Source: Diprion similis
Lineage: Eukaryota > Arthropoda > Insecta > Hymenoptera > Diprionidae
DNA: 64,000 nt
Assembly (NCBI RefSeq): GCF_021155765.1
Contig: NC_060112.1
Coordinates: forward strand, 2,480,001 to 2,544,000
Direction of reading: 5' to 3'
Under the pieces are notes generated by a model. It was not told the DNA's origin, searched no databases, and worked only from the letters and a program-made list of their open reading frames with translations. Both the position numbers and the translations under genes were made by a program. Position 1 is the first letter of the stretch, and each line of letters starts with the position of its first letter. Positions 52,123 through 64,000 of this stretch are shown piece by piece.

Positions 52123-53867
52123 ATGTCCGCTTATTTTTTTTACACTCTGTTTTACTTTTTGATGTCAGGATGCATCGTTTACCCACCGACGGAATTTGTC
52201 TCTGCTGGATTAACGATAAGAAATATATTTGCCAATTGGCTAGGTAGCGAAAACGAATTTTTCATACAGTACCACATAAAAAGAAGCGTCATAACCTTAT
52301 TCGTCCACTGTATGCTACCATTCGGTACGTTGCACTGAGCTATTCATGCCAAAATGTAGATACGATAACGGAAAAAAATAAGAAAGTTGACAAAACAAAA
52401 CCACACTACATCGAATGCTACTCCAATTTTTGAATCAACATTCTCATTTTCTTCCATTCTTTCCAAGAAGTTCCATTCATCACTTACCAACAGAAAGAAC
52501 AACCCTTTAGAAATCTTGAAATTTTTATTTTACAGGGTACATCCTTGGACTAGCTGTATTTGGTCACATAGACCTGGCGCAAGTTTTACTTGGAAATGTG
52601 AACTTATTTTGGTTTACGATAACCACAAGTGCTACGCTCGTTCCACTTTACGTGTTGTTTTTAATTGTATCTTGGGCCCTGCTGGGAAGTAATTGGTCTA
52701 CGCATCCGATCGCTAAGGCCCTCTCGGTTTACTCTAACGATAATAATACCTGGATAACAGTAGCATCAAATATAAACATAGAATATAGAAGGTCAGAGAT
52801 ATGCAGCTGCGTTATTAGACACCGATTATCTACCCTCAAACTTGGCACTGACTCAACTTTTTACAGGATAGATAAAATAGTAATTGACACAAACAGCGTT
52901 ACTCAGGTCGTCGTAACAGACAACTGGATAATCAAAGTTACTCCATATAAACTGGATGTTGCCCATCAGAGTGACACTGCTTTGGTGTTAAATCGGAGCG
53001 ACACGCATGTTATGTCGCACACGTCTCGGGGAGAAGTTCAGTATGTTAACATAGAGGTGAAGTATAATGTTGATTCAAGTCCAAGTCGGTCTTACGACAA
53101 CCTTTAAGACATAAATAACATATAATACTTCTTTCCCAACAGGTAAAGCCCACCCGACCGAGATCTCGTTCATTCAACATCAGACTAAATGCCCTGGACT
53201 TCAAAGACTTGCAGGATAAGGTCTCTAGGCCGATCGTCGTGTTGCAAAATGTTACGTTCCATAGAACTCTACTGGACAGGTTCATAGACACGTTCAAAGA
53301 ACAGGTCGCGCAAAATCCTCATTATGAGACTGCGCAGGTATATGGCTATTGTACTTTGATGAATCATGAAACAATGTCCTCTAACACATGAATTCTTAAG
53401 GAGATTTGAGCTAGCTAAGGCCAAAATTATAATCTCAATAATGTATTGACAGTGTGCAAACCAAATGTGCAGATTGCTCATTCAATTTTTTTACAGGAGC
53501 TAGAACAATGCATCGGCTGTATGCAGGTGACATCGAATGTAAAGCTGAATAAGCTGTGTGGTGACATTACGGAAGAACGAGGCCCTGATGCCTGTGTTAC
53601 ATGTTTTTGTCGACCTATGTGGTGCATAGACTGTATGGCAAAATGGTAGGTTTCTCATAGTCGTTTCCGTTTAACCAGCGGAGAGATTGAAAGCCGGATT
53701 AAAAATGACCAAAAATTGATATTTTTTTTTACCACATTCTTAGGTTTGCTTCAAGACAGGATGAGAACTCACCTGAGACCTGGTTGTCTTCAAAATGCAC
53801 ATGCCCGGTTTGTAGAGCGAGGTTTTGTCTCCTGGATGTATGTTTGATACCCATTTCAAATAATTGA
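52123..53867 (+). CDS. TMEM129: E3 ubiquitin-protein ligase TMEM129
   Basis: Six exons: 52123-52324, 52536-52791, 52867-53056, 53143-53337, 53497-53645 and 53744-53867, totalling 371 aa (human about 362). The N-terminal part has three hydrophobic segments, including FFYTLFYFLMSGCIVY and FTITTSATLVPLYVLFLIVSW. The C terminus is the atypical RING: CIGCMQV, CVTCFCRPMWCIDCMAKWF and CTCPVCRARFCLLDV. In vertebrates TMEM129 sits in the ER membrane and acts in ER-associated degradation with Derlin-1. Every join restores family sequence. Its partner in this species is unknown. AATAAA near 53889 is a candidate polyadenylation signal, only about 20 bases past the stop, so a later one may be used. Confidence 0.92.
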
Positions 53868-54574
53868 TTTTCATCGCATTTTTACGTGCAATAAATAGCT
53901 AATTATTAATTCAAAGTTTATTACATATACTACATGATTTGTAACGTTTTCATTTACTGAAGATTAGAAGATACTTTTTCTAAGGGTTCATAGTAATCAT
54001 GACAGTGTCATAGATGACATATATTTTTTAAACGAAGGATCTAAGTACCTGTATAATTATTCGAATACAGTGAATAGGTGAACCGTGATTATATTTTCAA
54101 ATTTAGAAACTTGAAATAACCAAGTCTTTTTCAATTTTTCTTATTTTATATTCTTATATCGAATAGCTCTCACTTCACAGTCAAATTGTAATGTATTCAA
54201 CCTAAATTACAATAAGTAATAGCGAATATTAGAGATGCATTACGTTTTTGTAGCTCGCCAAATCAATGACACTAATTTTTTTTTTAATCTTTGAATTACC
54301 CTACTCAAAATTCTTAAGCAACAGGGTTTATCACTTTTGTATACTCAGGAATTCTGCAAATGCTTTTAACGGGCGTTTTGTCAAGCTTAAAATATCGTAT
54401 GATACAGTGTAAGATTAAGATCTGTACCTATGTGCACGATATACATATATATAAAAATATATATAATTAATAAATACGTGATATTTGATAATAGTTTGTT
54501 GCATTTCTTTTGAGGCAATAACCGTATAATAGTTGATAGACTATTGAAATTCAATAAATTTAATGTTGTCATAC
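53868..54574. other. Convergent 3' spacer
   Basis: AT-rich DNA between TMEM129 and the minus-strand small gene. No gene or clear repeat seen. Confidence 0.5.
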
Positions 54575-54853
54575 CTATATCTTATCGTTATTGTTTATAC
54601 TTTTTTCTTTGGCCGATTTCTTTCTGTCCATTTCCGAATCCAGTTTATTTGCTACGTTAGTTGCTGGTTGTTCCTGAGATGGAGAACTAAAGGTGTCATT
54701 TTTTATTTCAACCCTGTTTTTATTCTTTTGTCTAAATCTTCCAGAGTTTGATACTGATAATCGACGATTGCCACTGTGCTCATCAATCTGAGCTGTTATC
54801 TCTACTTGATTCTTATTACCAAACAAATCGGTCAAGAACTTTCTGGCTGACAT
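54575..54853 (-). CDS. Small PRR15-like protein (92 aa)
   Basis: A single open frame of 92 aa. The N terminus (MSARKFLTDLFGNKN) and the central SVSNSGRFRQKNKNRV resemble the conserved core of proline-rich protein 15 (PRR15/PRR15L), where a short hydrophobic start precedes an S-x-SGRFKEKRK block. The rest is polar and probably disordered, with no signal peptide or membrane segment. The function of the family is unclear. The similarity is short, so the assignment is tentative; a non-coding upstream exon is likely. Confidence 0.6.
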   Translation of the reverse strand: MSARKFLTDLFGNKNQVEITAQIDEHSGNRRLSVSNSGRFRQKNKNRVEIKNDTFSSPSQEQPATNVANKLDSEMDRKKSAKEKSINNNDKI

Positions 54854-56292
54854 TTTGTTCTTTATTTTTTATGTATTTATTTTTTTTGCGGGGCCAATCA
54901 ACTCTTCCGTCAATATCTGTGGTATAAAAAAAATTAATAATTGACGTACTTTTGCTAGCCAGTTTATTTCTTACATTCAGATCACACAAAATTCATTCAA
55001 ACAAATAATTCCTTTTCAAAAGCAGTTCTATTATTTTTCGCAATTATCCTTCTTGCTTCCATTGCACAGTAATGTTGAAATTCTTCTTATCTAATCTAAT
55101 CTAATCTTCTGATAGTGTACATTGGCATATAAAATATATACATAATGTAAAGTTGAGCGAATTGCACTCAAATCAGAACACATAAATTTTTGTTGGTAAC
55201 TTACCTGCAGTTTGCTTTATCACTGAAAGGCAGCTCTGCCTTTGCTAGTTCCCCAATATTTGGTACTGATGAGACGATAGTTAATCCCATTAGCTTTTTG
55301 AAACAGAAATCAGAAATCAGAGCTTGCCTTACTTGATAGCCTTGGATAAAGTTGAAATTCCTTATTGCATAAAGAGTTTAGTCAGAATTATCAAATTTTT
55401 AAATTCCTTACGCAACGATTGAGTTATTTCTGCAATAGGTGTTTAATTTTGTGCCATTTGATTCCATTGAATAATGTCAAAACGATGTACTTTTATCGCC
55501 TGCACAAATATAGATTTTTCTTTTCACTGCGTTTTCTTCTTCTGATATGTTCTCATGTCGTTTAGAATGAAATTACCATGTTCCCATACTCAGAGGGTCG
55601 GTTGCTAAAACAGGAACAATCTTACTATGCTCCATTCTAAAGTGTGTTGTTTCATAGGACTGAGAGAAATTTCGAAACAGTAGTCACAATTCAATCGGTT
55701 ATATGATACTGCCGATCTAAGGGCTATTAACAAAAATTGTGTCAATAATCAGCATCTTATCAATCCCGTTGAATTGATTATTTCAATGATAAAGTGTTAA
55801 TGTGAGATAGTACTTCAGTGAGGTATTGAAAATGATACCGTATCCCATACCCAAGATGGAAATTGTTAAATAACATCATGCCAACGATTATCAATGATCT
55901 TATTTATTCTCAGTTTTGACAATTCATAAATACTAATCAGAAAATAATTTTTTCTATTTTCGTTTTGTCATTTTGTCTTTCTTTGTTGCGTTATAAATCA
56001 CATCCGTACCTAAGTTAGGATATTCAACAGACAATCTTGGCTACACGTATAATCGATCAATTAGCAACTGTAAGAATTTGTTCGATCGATCCAATCAGTA
56101 TTGATTATGACGTTCCAGTCCGCAACACAGACGAAAATAAAATTGGAAGTTTAAGAATACGTACGCCGATGAAAATTAGAAATACTGACAACATACCGAA
56201 TGCTTAATATACAAATAATATGATAAAATCAGTTTCAGCCCTGGTGGAGGATATCGATTACTCAGCGACACAATCGCCTAGAAATCTTCTCT
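54854..56292. other. Spacer between the PRR15-like gene and RPB2
   Basis: AT-rich. It contains the 5' flank of the minus-strand PRR15-like gene and the 3' UTR of RPB2. Three copies of TCTAA occur near 55090-55105. No gene is supported. Confidence 0.5.
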
Positions 56293-61022
<4,730 letters not shown>

Positions 61023-61321
61023 CTTCTCAGGTTGTTGATTATGCACTAAATTCACAACAAATACTCCGGACGTCGCAAATTAAACAAGGTTACCGCGACG
61101 TCTGCGACACTAAATTGCGCCGGCTGCCAATCCGCGCCGACCACTGAATGCAGATGGAATGATGGCGCCACCTAGAAGGGAAAATTGGAACTACATCAGA
61201 GAGATTGAAAAAATTTATCAGCTGTGACCAATAAATCTCATCTACAAAATTGAAGATCGACTGCTCGTTGAGGACTGCCGCCGCGCGTTGCTAAATAAAT
61301 TTATTACAATTAAGAGAGAAA
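61023..61321. promoter_or_regulatory. Short bidirectional promoter, RPB2 / TOM7
   Basis: Only 299 bases separate the two divergent start codons. The segment is CpG-rich and holds a perfect inverted repeat, GACGTCGC (61069-61076) and GCGACGTC (61095-61102), each a CRE/ATF-like GACGTC core, plus a GATGGCGCC near 61162. No TATA box is evident. Shared promoter use is inferred from spacing. Confidence 0.6.
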
Positions 61322-61705
61322 ATGGCGTTGAGCCCGCAAACTAAACAGAAAATATCCATCGTCATCGAAGTGACGAAGGTTGTTTTTCATTGGGGATTTA
61401 TTCCGGGAGTTCTCTTTTTAGGTTAGTATTCTCGTCGTATGGTTTTCAATTTGCTTCTATGCTGCTAGATACACACACGTGAAAGACAGCCAAAATAATT
61501 GTTCGACCAATGTAATCGCTACAATTAAAGTTTCTAATTAAATTATTTCTCCAGGGTTTAAGAAAGGCGCAGATCCTGGAATGCCGCCTCTCTCGGTAAT
61601 GAGGTAAGTTTTTCTCAAAGAATTATACAAATCGAAACTTGAACTATAAGTAGAATGTTCTGTTGATAATCCTTGCCTCATTCTTTCAGCCTACTCTGGC
61701 AGTAG
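61322..61705 (+). CDS. Tom7: Mitochondrial import receptor subunit TOM7
   Basis: Three exons, 61322-61421, 61555-61603 and 61690-61705, give 54 aa. The protein has the family's single tail-type membrane segment and the diagnostic block HWGFIPGVLFLGFKKGADPGMP, followed by SVMSLLWQ. TOM7 is a small outer-membrane subunit that tunes TOM-complex assembly, and in animals helps stabilise PINK1. The last coding exon is only 16 bases, yet both joins rebuild the conserved C terminus. The AATAAA near 61912 is a candidate polyadenylation signal. Confidence 0.95.
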
Positions 61706-62350
61706 CACCATTTACTCACAACTTTACTGAATCATCTCCAAAAATTCCTCTTAATTATCAATTCATATGTATAATGTTGTACCCATAATGTTGACACACA
61801 AATGAATACTATAAATTGTAAATTCTGATAGAAGTAAATGTTTAATTGATATTCTTTGCCACATTACATTCACATCTTTAAATCGACTTGTAAGTCAATT
61901 CCGATCACAGAAATAAAAAACAAAGAACATGTTTGTTCCGTTAATTACGGAATTCATTTAATAATCCACAATGATAATACTAATTATGCAATAAAATTAA
62001 TATTTCTTCATCGAAACTGTTATTCATAAACATGTGTAATCAGGTGATCTTTGGATCTTGGACCATTCATCGTAACATTATCGTTTATTTTAGACAATCA
62101 AAAGAGATTCCACCCTTGTTTATTTCGTTTATTCAATTTGATGCCAGTCCTTAAGAGAATTTAGTTCAAGTCATTATGGAAGATCCCTCAAAGTTCGACG
62201 TTCCTAGGGTTGTTCATGTATCTGTAAGATTTGACACGTCGCAACAGCTCTTCATTTGGATAATTGGAAAAATTAAGAATAACAAATTACTTCAAGTGTA
62301 AAGAAATACTGTGTTTTAACAAAAGAAAACAGCAGCGTAAAGACCAACCT
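61706..62350. other. Convergent 3' region of TOM7 and the VOPP1-like gene
   Basis: AT-rich, with AATAAA near 61912. No gene seen. Confidence 0.5.
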
Positions 62351-63437
62351 TTACTTCACGTTTGGCATCACTTCTGAGTATGGTGGAGGAGGATCTGTGC
62401 ATATTCTATCGTCATTAACCACCTCGAAAGCAGGCTATAACATACAAAAGCCTTTAGTACAGTTGACTGCAATTTAAGTCTACTTGCAAACTGAATATCG
62501 GGACTGTCACTTTGCAATGCGTCATCTGGTAGCAAAAAAACTAAACTAATGCAACCAGGCTGACAGTTGACCGTTGGCCATATTTTTCCGCCTGTGGATA
62601 GTAGAATGGGTATTTTATTGATTATGTTTAATTAATTTATGTGGCATGGGTAATTTGAAACCCCGAGAATTACGATTTGCCTTCATTAAAATTAGAAACT
62701 CAGGTTATGTGGTGATAAAATGGCGTCGACAACCAGGCTGACGTCATGAGGACATTTCCCAATAATAATAACTTGCCAGGTAATTTTATTTCTATAAAAA
62801 AAAAAGAAAGGAATAAAAATAAAAGATGCTTACCAGATTGCTCGTAGACTCAGCATCCTTTGCAAAGCATCTATAAATACCTATAAACTGGAATACAGGA
62901 TGTCTGGTACGGCATAAATATCGGCACATGAACAGCATACTGCAGCATAAGAACAGCAGAGCCAAGGCAAAGCAGACTAAAATTCTAATTGATAGTGTAA
63001 AATAAAAAACGGGTATAAAATTTAAGAAAATCCAAGTGAGACAAGAGAATAGATTCAGAATTTACTCACGTTAAATTGAATACCACATCATTATTGCTGC
63101 AACAAATGTTCTCTCCGCAGCAATACTGCCATGATTGGCATATATTCCATTCACAGTAGTTTGCAGATGTCTGAAAATGGGAATTCACAATAACAATAAA
63201 ATTATACACAGCTTGTGTTAGATAGGCTGAAAAAGTGTAATTATAGAATGAGAGAATAAGTAATGCACTACGCGAACTTAAATTAACCTCAAAATTATAG
63301 CCGACAATATAGTTATTGAACTGTAATCTATTTTTTGCTATAGAACGCTGTGTCGGTCGTGAATTGATATTTACCAATTTTATTGACGAAACGAATAGTA
63401 GCACTAGAACAACAAGTGCGTTTGACAAGAACTCCAT
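62351..63437 (-). CDS. VOPP1/WBP1-like type I membrane protein with PPPPY tail
   Basis: Four coding exons: 63288-63437, 63070-63170, 62834-62984 and 62351-62434, totalling 161 aa. It has an N-terminal signal peptide (MEFLSNALVVLVLLFVSSIKL), a small cysteine-rich ectodomain (YCEWNICQSWQYCCGENICC), one membrane helix (ILVCFALALLFLCCSMLFMC) and a cytosolic tail ending DPPPPYSEVMPNVK. The Cys pattern, single helix and PPxY motif match the VOPP1 and WBP1/WBP1L group, whose PPxY motifs bind WW domains such as those of NEDD4-type ligases. VOPP1 localises to endosomal and lysosomal membranes in vertebrates. The overall identity is too low to choose a single orthologue. The internal TTCCAG inside exon 3 is not used, since the open frame continues through it. 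Confidence 0.8.
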
Positions 63438-64000
63438 TTCCCGTTGTCCTTTTTGCTATTGTGTATAACCAGATATAACACCCCGCGTAACACGTAGAAA
63501 GAAATAACAATAAAACGAAGAAAAAAAAAATCTTAATACCAATTACGTGCTGCAGGAAATTAGTGAAAAGTCTAGACAGCCAGTTAAAATAATACACGGA
63601 ACAAAGAAGACGATATGAAATGTAAACAATGATCAAATTGTTTCAACTACGACAACGCATGTCAATTGAATGAGATGTGATTATTCTAATTGGATCAATT
63701 ATGACAGCTTTTCGCAATTCTTGACGCGCGATCAACGTCAAGTGAGCTTGTGCAAACATTGACGAGCTCCCAGGTGACTGTCAATTTGACGTGGCTCGAC
63801 ATGTGTTACATATATACATAATACATATGCCAGCCGCCATTGCGCAATTTCAACGATTCTTTATTTTCCTTAAAACTCTGTGATTAATGGATCAAGCTTA
63901 CACCGCTTATTACGGATTCACTTTTCACATTACTCACCATTCAAACATTCTGATTAGTTTGCAAAGTTCAATCAACCAATCAGAGTACTTGGATGGTGAG
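63438..64000. other. Upstream flank of the VOPP1-like gene
   Basis: Probable promoter and 5' UTR DNA. A 102-codon minus-strand frame that overlaps the VOPP1-like first exon in another frame has no family similarity. Nothing else is seen up to the window edge. Confidence 0.4.

Noticed and set aside
55085-55107. TCTAA repeats as telomere-like sequence
   Set aside because: Only three copies, and the insect telomere unit is TTAGG, not TTAGA.

Overview
The window is 64 kb of AT-rich animal nuclear DNA. Genes are split by many short spliceosomal introns, intergenic DNA is moderate, and the protein set is insect-like. A multi-Tudor germ-granule protein, a prestin-type SLC26 transporter, RNA polymerase II subunit 2 and a retromer subunit all look arthropod. 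I think a hymenopteran, perhaps a sawfly, is plausible, but nothing here proves the order.

I rebuilt exon chains by joining GT-AG (once GC-AG) junctions that keep frame and family similarity. Every chain comes out divisible by three. In order: an RNF144-type RBR E3 ligase (-, 6515-10110); an uncharacterised 745-aa disordered protein (+, 12706-14943); an uncharacterised 152-aa protein (+, 15795-16320); Tudor, 2743 aa with nine Tudor cores (-, 18483-29157); the mitochondrial phosphate carrier (+, 31196-33956); a prestin/SLC26 transporter (-, 35670-38702); SMIM8 (+, 42769-43574); cytosolic aspartate aminotransferase (-, 44534-47152); VPS26 (+, 48760-50983); TMEM129 (+, 52123-53867); a small PRR15-like protein (-, 54575-54853); RNA polymerase II RPB2, 1175 aa (-, 56293-61022); TOM7 (+, 61322-61705); and a VOPP1/WBP1-like membrane protein with a PPPPY tail (-, 62351-63437). 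The first 6.5 kb hold no gene I can support.

The genes are mostly housekeeping and do not form one pathway. Several neighbours are divergent pairs that may share promoters: RPB2/TOM7 (about 300 bp apart), GOT1/VPS26, tudor/phosphate carrier, prestin/SMIM8, and RNF144/745-aa gene. Others converge tail to tail.

Non-coding structure includes a hAT-like MITE with an imperfect 8-bp target duplication in an RNF144 intron, another terminal-inverted-repeat element in a tudor intron, a long imperfect fold-back repeat near 2-2.8 kb, and a 43-bp near-perfect hairpin at 30426-30540 that could be a small-RNA precursor. The best candidates for undescribed biology are that hairpin, the four-copy D-D-x-x-[YF]-R motif protein, and unusual parts of Tudor: an RG-rich linker, a core-less Tudor remnant and a repeated KIVPGS tail motif.
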